Below the pieces are notes generated by a model that was not told the DNA's origin, did no database searches, and saw nothing but the letters and a program-made list of their open reading frames with translations. 64,000 nt of DNA, taken from Pelosinus sp. UFO1. Lineage in GTDB: Bacteria; Bacillota; Negativicutes; DSM-13327. The stretch covers positions 310,001 through 374,000 of the forward strand of contig NZ_CP008852.1 of the NCBI RefSeq assembly GCF_000725345.1. The letters run 5' to 3'. The position numbers and the translations under genes are program-made. Below are positions 1 to 11,378 of the stretch, piece after piece (position 1 is the stretch's first letter; every line of letters starts with the position of its first letter).

Positions 1-2583
<2,583 letters not shown>

Positions 2584-2670
2584 TTACGGATCTTCATACA
2601 TAGGATTTGCATTCAAGGGACGGAAATTGTAACTATTCTTCTTCTCATTCAAATAAGGTTGCTAAGGATA

Positions 2671-2697
2671 CCGTTTAAAACGATTCGTTTTAAACGG
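2671..2697. promoter_or_regulatory. 27-bp perfect palindrome upstream of nifJ (probable operator)
   Basis: Two 13-bp arms (left arm CCGTTTAAAACGA) are perfectly inverted around a single T at 2684. No run of Ts follows, so it is not an ordinary terminator. It lies between divergent nifJ and the flavoenzyme gene and could serve either. Which regulator binds is unknown; it does not match the Rex consensus. The rest of 2536-2837 shows nothing further. Confidence 0.6.
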
Positions 2698-2837
2698 TTG
2701 ATTTTATTACTATGAGAATGCATAGATAGAGGGAGTGAAAAACAAAGCATCTGTTTCGTGTATAGTTATACTCCTGTGACAAAATCAGGGCAATTTACAT
2801 AAAATAATCTAAAGAGATGTAAGAAAGGGTGAGTACA

Positions 2838-4166
2838 TTGAATTGCCAAGAGCTAACAGGAAAGGTGATATTCCCTTGTGATGCTGCGTATAATTGGGCA
2901 AGACAAGAATTCAATGAGGCGATAAACAAATATCCTTTAGCTATTTGTTATTGTCTTACTATACAGGATATAGTTAATGCTTTATTATGGTCAGAAAGAC
3001 AAGGGATACAAGTACGGATTCGTTCTGGAGGACATAATTATGAGGGCTATTCGGTTGGTACGGAGAAGCTGGTGATAGATACCTCTTTCATGAATGGTAT
3101 CAAGATCAATTCTGAGGAAGATACTGTTGAAGTACAAGCTGGAACGCGACTTATGCATTTATATAAAACTCTCTATAATTCAGGATATACTTTTCCTGGT
3201 GGAACATGTATGTCGGTGGGGATTTCTGGGTTGGTACTAGGAGGTGGTATAGGCCTATCTACCCGATATTTGGGGCTCACGGCTGATAGTCTTATTGAAG
3301 CAAAAATGGTAGATGCTAATGGACAACTGTTAACTGCAAACAATTGCTGTAATGAAAAACTATTTTGGGCGTTAAGGGGAGCAGGAGGCGGGAATTACGG
3401 AGTTGTGACCTCGTACAAATTCCATTTGTCTAAGATAAATAAAATAACTCTTATTCAGTTAAGTTGGGATAATAAATCCGCTAGGCTTGAATTTTTACGA
3501 GTTTGGCAAGAGTGGTTAAGGAATTTAGATCCAAGGATCAGTGCCTTCGGTAGAATATATAAGCCAGGCCCACGGCTTTTTGGGTTCTTTTACGGATATC
3601 CCGAGGAGGCTAGGCGGATTTTGGAACCTTTTTTAAATATACCGGGAATAACCTTTGAAAATATTGAGTATGTAGACTTTATTGAAGCTGTAAAGGTAAT
3701 AGGGGGAATCTATCCTAAGCGAGAAGCTTTTAAATCTACTGGGAGATTTATTGAAAGACAGCTTTCCCATTGTGAATTGGAGAATGTTATAAACATTATT
3801 GAGACCGCACCTACTGAGATCAATTCATTTATTGGACTGTACTCATTAGGCGGAGCCGTCAGGACTGTGAAAACAGATTGTACTGCTTTCTTTTACAGGC
3901 AGGCTGATTATATAATGGGAATTTCGTCTAGCTGGGATATTGAAGCAACAGCACCGGCTCACAAAGAATGGGTAGCAGAAGGCTTTCAGTATATTTATAC
4001 TATATCTGCGGGTTCATATGTAAACTTTCCTTATAATAATCTGCCACATTATGAGTGCGCCTACTATGGAGGACATTTACGAGATTTAAGAAATATAAAA
4101 AGAGAATATGATCCTCATAATGTATTTGAGTTTCCGCAAAGCATTAAAACGGCCTATTCGGGATAG
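2838..4166 (+). CDS. FAD-binding oxidoreductase, berberine bridge enzyme-like
   Basis: Probable FAD-dependent oxidase of the BBE/PCMH group, similar in layout to Bacillus YvdP and YgaK; the substrate is unknown. The FAD-binding domain occupies about residues 30-205. RSGGHNYEGYSVG supplies the histidine (about H66) and GGTCMSVGISG the cysteine (about C124) that bind FAD bicovalently in this family. The C-terminal BBE segment YDPHNVFEFPQSI is intact. The longest frame opens at GTG 2829, but the AAGGG site at 2825-2829 overlaps that codon and is correctly spaced for TTG 2838, which I prefer (442 aa). No signal peptide. It stands alone between a palindrome and a terminator. Confidence 0.85.
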   Translation: MNCQELTGKVIFPCDAAYNWARQEFNEAINKYPLAICYCLTIQDIVNALLWSERQGIQVRIRSGGHNYEGYSVGTEKLVIDTSFMNGIKINSEEDTVEVQAGTRLMHLYKTLYNSGYTFPGGTCMSVGISGLVLGGGIGLSTRYLGLTADSLIEAKMVDANGQLLTANNCCNEKLFWALRGAGGGNYGVVTSYKFHLSKINKITLIQLSWDNKSARLEFLRVWQEWLRNLDPRISAFGRIYKPGPRLFGFFYGYPEEARRILEPFLNIPGITFENIEYVDFIEAVKVIGGIYPKREAFKSTGRFIERQLSHCELENVINIIETAPTEINSFIGLYSLGGAVRTVKTDCTAFFYRQADYIMGISSSWDIEATAPAHKEWVAEGFQYIYTISAGSYVNFPYNNLPHYECAYYGGHLRDLRNIKREYDPHNVFEFPQSIKTAYSG

Positions 4167-4193
4167 TTTATAGAGCAGAATTTCATCATTATA

Positions 4194-4230
4194 GCTGATA
4201 CACAGAACCTTACCATTTTTAATGAGAAAG
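4194..4230 (+). repeat. dispersed hairpin repeat, copy A (degenerate)
   Basis: Contains GATACACAGAACC followed by a divergent form of the right arm seen in copies B-D (ACCATTTTTAATGAG). It sits between the BBE-like gene and its terminator. This is the weakest family member; the left arm is hardly recognisable. Confidence 0.35.
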
Positions 4231-4277
4231 AGTCCTGCCAAATTTTTCTGGTGGAAAATTGGCAGGACTCTTTTTTT
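4227..4277 (+). terminator. Rho-independent terminator after the BBE-like gene
   Basis: A stem of about 15 bp (AGAGTCCTGCCAA against TTGGCAGGACTCT, extended by A/T pairs) is followed by seven Ts at 4271-4277. Confidence 0.9.
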
Positions 4278-4410
4278 ACGAATAAATCTAATATTCTATG
4301 TCGATGAACCTATCTTACTCGATTGCAGGTCATTTCCCAATGTACTAACTAGGAATGTTTGCCGTGGATAGTATACCCTCAAAAAGTAATAATAACTATG
4401 GGTGAAAGAA

Positions 4411-4920
4411 ATGCTAATGAATTTAATTTTTGCAATCCTATATATAGTCGCTACCTATAAATGGGGGGACTGGCGAAATTGGCAACGCTACTATCCAACG
4501 ATTCTGTTCTATGGGTTTGGCGATATCTTAGCTTTCTCTCTGTTTTATCAGCAACCTTTATGGCTATATTTCATACCAGGCCTGCCGCACTTGTTTCACG
4601 AGTTATTTGTCGTTATTGTCATGTATTCTTGTGGGGTCATCCTTTTTTTATCGAATTATCCTAAAGCGCTAGTTACCCAGTGCCTGTACATATTGTTTTG
4701 GGCGAGTCTATACACTTTCTTGGAATGGTTTGCTATTAAAACAGGTAATTTTATCCATTTAAATGGGTGGTCGTTAGTTTGGTCCTTCCTATTTTACATG
4801 ATTATGTTTCCCACATTTCAATTACATCAAAAAAGGCCATTGCTGGCCTTATGTATTTTGTTTGGTGGTCTTGCATTACTCCTTTACTTATTTCGCGTAC
4901 CCGTAGAGCTTGTTAAATAG
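4411..4920 (+). CDS. CBO0543-like integral membrane protein
   Basis: A 169-residue, very hydrophobic protein with about five predicted membrane helices. The N-terminal WGDWRNWQRYYPTILFYGFGD stretch and the later LEWFAIKTGNFIHLNGW segment resemble the CBO0543 group of small membrane proteins found in spore-forming Firmicutes; function unknown. The frame opens at GTG 4402, but GGTGA at 4401-4405 overlaps that codon and is suitably placed for ATG 4411 (ATG 4417 is the alternative). Monocistronic, closed by a hairpin at 4976. Confidence 0.65.
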   Translation: MLMNLIFAILYIVATYKWGDWRNWQRYYPTILFYGFGDILAFSLFYQQPLWLYFIPGLPHLFHELFVVIVMYSCGVILFLSNYPKALVTQCLYILFWASLYTFLEWFAIKTGNFIHLNGWSLVWSFLFYMIMFPTFQLHQKRPLLALCILFGGLALLLYLFRVPVELVK

Positions 4921-4924
4921 TTAA

Positions 4925-4978
4925 TTTTGCACTGTTATTTGTGGTGTGGAGAACGATATCATCTTTAATGGCTAAAAG
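4925..4978 (+). repeat. dispersed hairpin repeat, copy B
   Basis: The right arm, ATATCATCTTTAATGGC, matches copies C (34908) and D (54202). The arms are imperfectly paired around GGAGAAC. It begins just after a stop codon and runs directly into a 17-bp terminator-like stem. Confidence 0.5.
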
Positions 4979-5016
4979 TGGACTATATCCTTATAGTGTA
5001 AGGATATAGTCCACTT
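4976..5016. terminator. 17-bp perfect hairpin, probable terminator
   Basis: AAGTGGACTATATCCTT (4976-4992) and its exact inverse (5000-5016) flank a 7-nt loop. The T tract is weak (TATTATATTTT). Between here and 5390 I see no further gene or clear signal. Confidence 0.65.
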
Positions 5017-5390
5017 TATTATATTTTGTGATGAAGGGAAATGATTTATGGAAAGAAACTGGCTGTATTGCTATTCTGCTAAAAAGTCCATTAGGGCTAT
5101 GTATTGGTATTATCTAACATCAACTGTATAAGTCCTGTAAACAAGAAGAAAAATGATTGGGCAATATGCACATTTGTAACTTGATATTTAAAAGAATATG
5201 CTCTAGACGAAGAAATGCTTATCAATATATACTTTAAATAAAATAATGGAATGTTAACAGTGATGTCGCAAAAATGCAAGGGTTGAAGGTATGGGACGTA
5301 ACATTATGTGATGATGGCATTGTAATTAGAAAAATCAATGGATGGTGGGTCGCTTTTTTATTTTAAGTGATTTAGTCGAAATATTATGAA

Positions 5391-5420
5391 TTTTAGTATG
5401 AAAATAATTTCATACTAAAA
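5391..5420. promoter_or_regulatory. 13-bp-arm palindrome just upstream of the MFS gene
   Basis: TTTTAGTATGAAA (5391-5403) and its perfect inverse (5408-5420) flank ATAA. The right arm ends 2-3 nt before the ribosome binding site, so it may be an operator or a hairpin affecting translation. A TTAGTCGAA half-site at 5372-5380 recurs, inverted, upstream of the divergent pucR/allD pair. Confidence 0.5.
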
Positions 5421-5435
5421 ATTGGGGGGCGTACT

Positions 5436-6707
5436 ATGTTTAAAAATTCGGCCAGGGTCAGCCGGGGATTTCATTGGAAGGCACGTTATACCGTTTTGAG
5501 TATACTTTGGGTTGGATGGTTATTTTCTTTTTTAGATAGAATGGTAGTTAGCATTGCCTTACCATTTATTGGAAGAGAATTCCAGCTGAATGCTGCATCG
5601 CAAGGAATGATCCTTAGCACTTTTTTTGCAGGCTATGCAATATTTCAAATACCTGGCGGGATGTTAGCTGATAAATTTGGTCCGAGAAGGGTAATGGCTT
5701 TTGCTATAGTATGGTGGTCCGTTTTTACAAGTCTCACGGGTATGGTTCTTTCTTATCCGTTGATGTTGATATGCCGATTTGTTTTTGGTATAGGTGAAGG
5801 TTGTTTTCCAGGATCGTCTTTCAAAACAATAGCAATGTATTTTCCGCCGAAGGAAAGAGCAACCGCAACGGCCATTCAAGGTTCTGTCAATGCATTAGGA
5901 CCGGCAGTTGCTTCGTTAGTTGCGGCTGGAATCATTGCTGCCTTTGGCTGGAATACGGTTTTTATTACTTTGGGTATACCTGGTTTAGTAATTGGATTGG
6001 CAATCTGGTTTTACGTTAAGGACAACCCTGCTGAGCACCCTCATATTACACCGGAAGAATTATCTGAGCTAAATTTAGTATCTCCGGATGTTTCTAACTC
6101 GAATATTAGCTATCAGAAAATAACATTTAAAGAGTTTTTGCAAAAACCAGTTTTGTGGCAAATGCTATTAATTTGGTTTTTATTTGATATTACGTTTTGG
6201 GGATTTATATCATGGCTACCTTCTTATTTGATGGAAGTACGGGGGTTTTCATTACTTAAGACAGGCTTTTATGGGTCGCTTCCTTTTTTCATTGGAACAA
6301 TAGGAATGCTGATCGGCGGTTACTTATCAGACTATTTTAAGGGAAAAAGAAAATGGTTATTTATACCAAGCTCGTTGATGGCAGCCTTTTTTATATATAT
6401 GACTTTTAGTGTCGCTGCACCGAATATGGTGATTGTTTATCAAAGTGTTGCCGCGTTGTTTATGTTTTTGGCTTATGCTGCATTTTGGGGGCTTGTTGTT
6501 GATTCAATTCCAGCGGATATTATGGGAGCGGGTTCGGGAATGGTTAATCTAGGTGGGCAAATAGCAGGGCTTGTCTCTCCTTTTGCTATGGGACATCTGA
6601 TTGACTTGAATAAAGGATCTTTTGATATGGCATTTGCTTTTTTGGCTATTGCGGCTATCGGATCTGCTGCCGTCGCTTTTACTGTGAAAATAGAGGCACT
6701 GAAATAG
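5436..6707 (+). CDS. MFS transporter, anion:cation symporter type
   Basis: Inner-membrane secondary transporter of 423 residues with about 12 helices, resembling the ACS family that takes up organic anions such as hexonates or ureides. The motif GGMLADKFGPRR in the loop between helices 2 and 3 is the MFS signature, and FGIGEGCFPGSSF is typical of this subgroup. The substrate cannot be read from sequence. Its position beside a PucR regulator and allD makes a purine-derived ureide or a related acid plausible. It has a strong GGGGGG ribosome site and is convergent with the pucR gene at 6741. Confidence 0.85.
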   Translation: MFKNSARVSRGFHWKARYTVLSILWVGWLFSFLDRMVVSIALPFIGREFQLNAASQGMILSTFFAGYAIFQIPGGMLADKFGPRRVMAFAIVWWSVFTSLTGMVLSYPLMLICRFVFGIGEGCFPGSSFKTIAMYFPPKERATATAIQGSVNALGPAVASLVAAGIIAAFGWNTVFITLGIPGLVIGLAIWFYVKDNPAEHPHITPEELSELNLVSPDVSNSNISYQKITFKEFLQKPVLWQMLLIWFLFDITFWGFISWLPSYLMEVRGFSLLKTGFYGSLPFFIGTIGMLIGGYLSDYFKGKRKWLFIPSSLMAAFFIYMTFSVAAPNMVIVYQSVAALFMFLAYAAFWGLVVDSIPADIMGAGSGMVNLGGQIAGLVSPFAMGHLIDLNKGSFDMAFAFLAIAAIGSAAVAFTVKIEALK

Positions 6708-6740
6708 TGTGGTCTTTCTAGTTATAGGAAGAAAAAATGA

Positions 6741-8375
6741 TTACTCTTTTAAAATTTTTCTTCTTCTAAGAGCTAGTCTCAAGCAAAAAAGCTGTTCTCT
6801 ATTTTCTAGGTCCAGTCCACTTATGTCAGCAATTCGTTCGAGTCGATTTGCTAAGGTATTTCGGTGAACATAGAGTTCTTTAGCTGTGGCAGCAAGGCTT
6901 TTATCAAATTCTAGATATTTTTCTAGTGTTTTAAGAAATTCTGTGCCTTGGTTTTGGTCAGATTTTTCTAGTTTATCAATCATAGGATTATAAAGTTGGG
7001 TGAGAATATGTGTTGTCTCCTTGTCAGCAAGGAGGATGGAATAGCCTGCAATGTCATAAGGATGTGTCGTGTTTCCAGGGCCTTTAAGTAGACGACCAAG
7101 TTTTAGGCAAGCTAATGCATTATGGAAACTTTGGCGCACAGCGCGAATGTCTAGTTCTGGAGTACCGATACCAATGGATACTTTTCTAAGTGGATTAATG
7201 TTGGCAAAAGATTGTTGTAGTTTTTCATACATTTCATTTTCTTGATTAAAATTATTGATGGATGCTAATAAAACAATAATTTTCCCTGCCCGCTCGGATA
7301 CTAAGGACAATGAATATCTTGCAGCAATGATTTGTTGAACGATTTCATATAGTCTGACAGAGAGAATAGGTAGGGTGTATTCATTTTCTGCAGTATCGGG
7401 TTCAATAATTAAGCATTTATAAACTTTAGCTTGGGTTAGCTTGGAAGTATCAATAATTTCGCTAGAATTGGGTTGGTTAAGATCACTGAATAGTAGATAT
7501 TCCAGGATGTCTCGGGAGTATAGCTTGTGACTTTCGGTTACGGCTTTTTGTTTCAAAAATTCCAAAGTAGCAACTGTGCAGGCATGTTCTATCGCTACTA
7601 AATTAATATCAGAGAAAGCGCTGGATCTTTGAAGTATAGTTATATATCCAAAAATTTCATTGCTAGATAAAATCTTACCTGATATTTTCAGATAAGAGTG
7701 ATTTTGAACTGTAATTGATTGGACGTAGGAATTTTTGTCTGAAAAGCTGCTAGTGGGTTGAGGGCAAAGCAAGAGTTTGTTTAGAGCTACAAGGATATTT
7801 GTATCCTGTCCAGGGATATTAGCTGGTAGCCAGTGATTAATTAACATGCCATTTACGTCATAGCAAGCAACAGGGCATTGTGTGATTTTACCTAAACAGC
7901 TAATAATTGCAGGCAATCCGTCTCCACTCATAGCTACAGTTGTCATTGATTTATAAATCTCATTAGAGCGTTGCAATAGTACGGATTGGCGATTTACGAT
8001 ATTACTGATGATCGGATTCATAATTTCAGATAAAGATAAATTTAAGGGAAGTTCTAATATTGGAAAGTCTAAGTAATTTGCTATATCAAGCATCTTCTGA
8101 GGGATTTCTGGTAAAAAACGTTTGGTTTTAATGCCAAGGCCAGCACAACGACATGCCTTGAGTTGCTTAAGTAGTTGCTCTTGCAAAAGAGGATTATCTT
8201 TAACGGTATAAGCGGTTGTTAAAATCAAATCTCCAGCCTTAGCCCAGTTTTCAATGTCGGGGGAATCCATTATATTTACAGACTCAACTATGTTGTTCAG
8301 CCCATTGGCACCTGCAACTAGCGATATCGATTGTTCTTGAAACAGTTGTAAAACATCTTGGATTTTCATAGGCAC
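6741..8375 (-). CDS. PucR-family transcriptional regulator (1)
   Basis: Cytoplasmic DNA-binding regulator of 544 residues. An N-terminal PucR ligand-sensing domain (about 5-125, including NIVESVNIMDSPDIENWAKAGD) is followed by a GGDEF-like middle region and a C-terminal HTH_30 domain with AATAKELYVHRNTLANRLER. In Bacillus, PucR controls purine degradation in response to allantoin-type intermediates. It is divergent from allD with 251 bp between the starts, which points to control of allD and perhaps itself. It is one of three PucR paralogues in 7 kb and is not near-identical to the others. Confidence 0.88.
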   Translation of the reverse strand: MPMKIQDVLQLFQEQSISLVAGANGLNNIVESVNIMDSPDIENWAKAGDLILTTAYTVKDNPLLQEQLLKQLKACRCAGLGIKTKRFLPEIPQKMLDIANYLDFPILELPLNLSLSEIMNPIISNIVNRQSVLLQRSNEIYKSMTTVAMSGDGLPAIISCLGKITQCPVACYDVNGMLINHWLPANIPGQDTNILVALNKLLLCPQPTSSFSDKNSYVQSITVQNHSYLKISGKILSSNEIFGYITILQRSSAFSDINLVAIEHACTVATLEFLKQKAVTESHKLYSRDILEYLLFSDLNQPNSSEIIDTSKLTQAKVYKCLIIEPDTAENEYTLPILSVRLYEIVQQIIAARYSLSLVSERAGKIIVLLASINNFNQENEMYEKLQQSFANINPLRKVSIGIGTPELDIRAVRQSFHNALACLKLGRLLKGPGNTTHPYDIAGYSILLADKETTHILTQLYNPMIDKLEKSDQNQGTEFLKTLEKYLEFDKSLAATAKELYVHRNTLANRLERIADISGLDLENREQLFCLRLALRRRKILKE

Positions 8376-8398
8376 CTCGACTTTCTGTATTTAGAGTT

Positions 8399-8417
8399 TT
8401 AGTCACTATTCGACTAA
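8399..8417. promoter_or_regulatory. TTAGTC-N7-GACTAA inverted repeat in the pucR/allD intergenic region
   Basis: Six-base arms at 8399-8404 and 8412-8417. The right half read on the minus strand, TTAGTCGAA, also occurs before the MFS gene at 5372. Further toward allD there are GACAAAT direct repeats at 8503 and 8517 and an ATTTGT/ACAAAT pair. These are candidate PucR sites; no binding consensus was assumed. Confidence 0.35.
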
Positions 8418-8626
8418 TTATGCTAAGTTCCTTTATGGATTGAGCAATTTTCAAGCCATCTACGTAAGGTGTTAGAGAAGTTTAATTTATTTGTTCAAAA
8501 CAGACAAATCAAGTAGGACAAATTATCCTGTATGGATGATGCAAATAAGGGAAAAGAAAAGTACAATAAACGTAAAGCATCTAGAAAAAATCAGATGGAA
8601 ATAGAATAAAAGGGGTGTTATTTATT

Positions 8627-9706
8627 ATGAGTAGCCAGGAGATGGTATTGGTAAACAAGGAAGAATTGCATCAGTTGATTAAGAATAAGGTGATGAAGGC
8701 TGGCTTGCCCGAGGATCATGCGCAGGAAGTTGCCAACCACTTGAGCTACGCAGATGGCAGAGGGGTACATTCCCATGGAGCTGTGCGTGTGGAATACTAT
8801 TCGGAACGGATATCCAAGGGAGGCAGCAATGCGAAGCCTAATTTCTCCTTTAGGAAAACAGGACCCAGCACAGGTATTTACGAAGGGGACAACGCAGTAG
8901 GAATGGTTGTAGCAAAAAATGGTATGATTGAAGCAATAAAGCTTGCTAAGGAAACTGGAATCGGTTTTGTCGGCATGCGTGAGTTGGGGCATTGTGGCAC
9001 CCTTTCATATTTTCTCAGAATGGCTACCGACGAAAATATGATCGCCATGTCCATGTGCCAGTCCGACCCTATGGTGGTGCCTTATGGATCAGCAGATCCA
9101 TACTTTGGAACAAACCCTATCGGCTTTGCCGCTCCTTGTGCAGGGCGTTCTCCAATTGTATTTGATATGGCTACTACAGTAGGGGCTTGGGGAAAGGTTT
9201 TGGATGCCAGAGCAAAAAACAAGCCTATTCCTGAAACATGGGCGGTAGACAAGAATGGACATCCTACCACTGATCCATTTGCTGTTGGTGGCCTTCTGGC
9301 GATTGCAGGTTCCAAGGGCTATGGCCTCATGATGATGGTCGATATTTTGTGCGGCTCTTTGCTCGGCATTCCATCTGGAAAGCATGTAAGCTCCATGTAC
9401 GCCGATCTTTCTGCTGGACGTGAATTGGGACAGGTTCATCTGGTAATAAATCCCGATTATTTTACATCTATTGATACATTTAAAAACAACGTGAGTAAAA
9501 TGGTGGATGAGATTCATGAGCTCCGCCCGGCTTTGGGTTTTGATAAGGTACTGGTTCCAGGTGAATCTTCAGAAAAGAAGGCGAAAGAATATGAAAAGAG
9601 TGGAATTCCCATAGTAAAGGAAATCTATGATTATCTTGTCAGTGATGACATCCATTACAACCGCTATGAGGGGAAAAGCGCTTTTGCATCGGATACATTA
9701 GATTAA
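8627..9706 (+). CDS. allD: ureidoglycolate dehydrogenase
   Basis: Oxidises (S)-ureidoglycolate to oxalurate with NAD(P)+ in the anaerobic allantoin pathway. The 359-residue protein belongs to the malate/lactate dehydrogenase-2 (Ldh2) family and closely follows E. coli AllD as I remember it: GRGVHSHGAVRVEYYSERIS, SMCQSDPMVVPYG, GTNPIGFAAP, FDMATTVGAWGKVLDAR and GYGLMMMVDILCG. The open frame begins at GTG 8615, but that codon overlaps the AGGGG site; ATG 8627 is correctly spaced. It is transcribed alone, away from pucR (1), and ends in a hairpin shared with the convergent pucR (2). Confidence 0.93.
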   Translation: MSSQEMVLVNKEELHQLIKNKVMKAGLPEDHAQEVANHLSYADGRGVHSHGAVRVEYYSERISKGGSNAKPNFSFRKTGPSTGIYEGDNAVGMVVAKNGMIEAIKLAKETGIGFVGMRELGHCGTLSYFLRMATDENMIAMSMCQSDPMVVPYGSADPYFGTNPIGFAAPCAGRSPIVFDMATTVGAWGKVLDARAKNKPIPETWAVDKNGHPTTDPFAVGGLLAIAGSKGYGLMMMVDILCGSLLGIPSGKHVSSMYADLSAGRELGQVHLVINPDYFTSIDTFKNNVSKMVDEIHELRPALGFDKVLVPGESSEKKAKEYEKSGIPIVKEIYDYLVSDDIHYNRYEGKSAFASDTLD

Positions 9707-9718
9707 AAGAAAAGTAAT

Positions 9719-9756
9719 AAGCAAAGGGTCTCAACTGATGTTGAGATCCTTTTGCT
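9719..9756. terminator. bidirectional terminator between allD and pucR (2)
   Basis: An imperfect stem AAGCAAAGGGTCTCAA against TTGAGATCCTTTTGCTT around TGAT lies between convergent genes. Confidence 0.75.
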
Positions 9757-9761
9757 TATCA

Positions 9762-11378
9762 CTATAATTTGGAAATCAGCAGTGCAAGCCGCAGCTGTAA
9801 AGAAAAATCTGGATTGGAGAGAGGCGTGTCTAATAAATCATTTAGTCTTGCTATCCGGTATTTTACAGTGTTGCGGTGGATATAGAGCACTCGGGCCGTT
9901 TCGGCAATATCGCCCTGACAATCCAAGTAGGTCTGAAGCGTCTGGCGGAGAATTACCTGCGCTTCCTGCTCTGGGTAAGCCAGAGATTTTAAAATGCAGG
10001 TGCAGAAATGGTGGGCATGTTCCTGAGGGACAAAGCGCAAAAGCTCCGAAACGCCTTGAGAATAATAGGTGCGGAAAAAAGCTTTCCTGCCCTCCACTCT
10101 GCATTGATGGTAAATTTCTTCCGCCTCAATGCGCGAGAATGGCAGAGAATGGAGAGAAGTAACCGGATTCCCCGCAGCACAGGAAATGGAAACAGAGAGA
10201 AATGCAGTCATTTGCTCTCTGATGAAAGCAAGGGAACTTTCCAGATTTTCCACAGGATTTTGCAAGAGTATCATTATTGTTTCGCTTTTCTGGCAGGAAA
10301 ATAAAATGGCATTTTCCCCGAAAATTGCTACATGCCGCTCCATCCAGTCATACACAAGGGAATAGAGATCTGAGCGCACAGGATTGTTCTCCTCCAGCAA
10401 GCCATCGATCCCCACAATAAGGAATCTGTAATAATCGGAGGAAACCAAACCAAGGTCGGCGCCCTGCTCCAGAAAAGCTGTGGTGTCGGTATTGCTGGTG
10501 CTGTGGGTCAGCCGCCGTAAAAAATCCTCCCGTATTCTCCTGTGTAATTCTTTGAGTTTTTGATTTTTGTAAAGGGAAAAAGCGGTGGCAGCGGCAGTCT
10601 GTTCAATTACAAGATAAGAGAAGGGATAAGGAATTTTTTCTTCTTCCAGCACAATAAGCAGGTGGGGATGGACAGAAGCGGGCCAAACGGGAAAGATCCA
10701 TGCGGTAAACGGGCGGGAAGCCTGAACATACAGGGAAGAGGGGACAGACTCGGAAGGAGAGTTTCTAAATTTTCCGCTTTCTTTTATGGCGGCTATTGTC
10801 TGATTCATCCCCATCGTTTCCTTACCCATAGGAAGGGAGGTGTCTATTATTTCCCAAAAGGGGTCGGTCAAAAACACCACTTGCCGGACTGTCCGGCTCA
10901 GATGGGCAAGGAGAGCAGAAATAGGAGTGTCTTTTATCAGCATTTGGGAATACTCCCGTTGAATTTTCAGAGCGTTTAGAAGCTGTTGATTTTCTACATT
11001 CCAGAGGTAGGAGAGGAGTTGATGGCAGGTTATTCCCAGCGTCCAGGAAGCAGGAATCTGAAGCAGGGGAAAATGAAGCTTATCGGCGGTTTCGAGAATA
11101 GAGGGATCCAGTTCGTCGATAAACCGGCCCAGCTTCACGCAGATTCCAGCAATGGGGAGACAGTTTAATTCCTCAATCATCCGGCAGAAGCCGGCCGAAT
11201 CCTCTTTAAAGGCCATGCCGGTTGTAATCAGCAAGGTATGGGGTTTGATAAAAAATGTAATGTCCGGCGTTTCCGAAATATCGGCGCTGTCCACCTTACG
11301 AGACAAATCGGCGGCCCGGTTCAAAACGGTCATTTGAGAGAAGGGCGGGTTTTTTAAAAGTTCTGCAATAGAAATCAT
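9762..11378 (-). CDS. PucR-family transcriptional regulator (2)
   Basis: Regulator of 538 residues with a PucR sensing domain (about 5-120, DSADISETPDITFFIKPHTLL) and a C-terminal helix-turn-helix, GDIAETARVLYIHRNTVKYRI. Its start codon overlaps the stop of the upstream hydrolase gene (ATGA type), so the two are translationally coupled. Its DNA is visibly richer in G and C than the adjoining hydrolase and pucR (3) genes, which may mean a separate origin. Probably the last gene of a three-gene minus-strand operon. Confidence 0.87.
   Translation of the reverse strand: MISIAELLKNPPFSQMTVLNRAADLSRKVDSADISETPDITFFIKPHTLLITTGMAFKEDSAGFCRMIEELNCLPIAGICVKLGRFIDELDPSILETADKLHFPLLQIPASWTLGITCHQLLSYLWNVENQQLLNALKIQREYSQMLIKDTPISALLAHLSRTVRQVVFLTDPFWEIIDTSLPMGKETMGMNQTIAAIKESGKFRNSPSESVPSSLYVQASRPFTAWIFPVWPASVHPHLLIVLEEEKIPYPFSYLVIEQTAAATAFSLYKNQKLKELHRRIREDFLRRLTHSTSNTDTTAFLEQGADLGLVSSDYYRFLIVGIDGLLEENNPVRSDLYSLVYDWMERHVAIFGENAILFSCQKSETIMILLQNPVENLESSLAFIREQMTAFLSVSISCAAGNPVTSLHSLPFSRIEAEEIYHQCRVEGRKAFFRTYYSQGVSELLRFVPQEHAHHFCTCILKSLAYPEQEAQVILRQTLQTYLDCQGDIAETARVLYIHRNTVKYRIARLNDLLDTPLSNPDFSLQLRLALLISKL

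Noticed and set aside
9082-9517. Minus-strand ORFs opposite allD
   Set aside because: Antisense to a strongly conserved enzyme and without ribosome sites.
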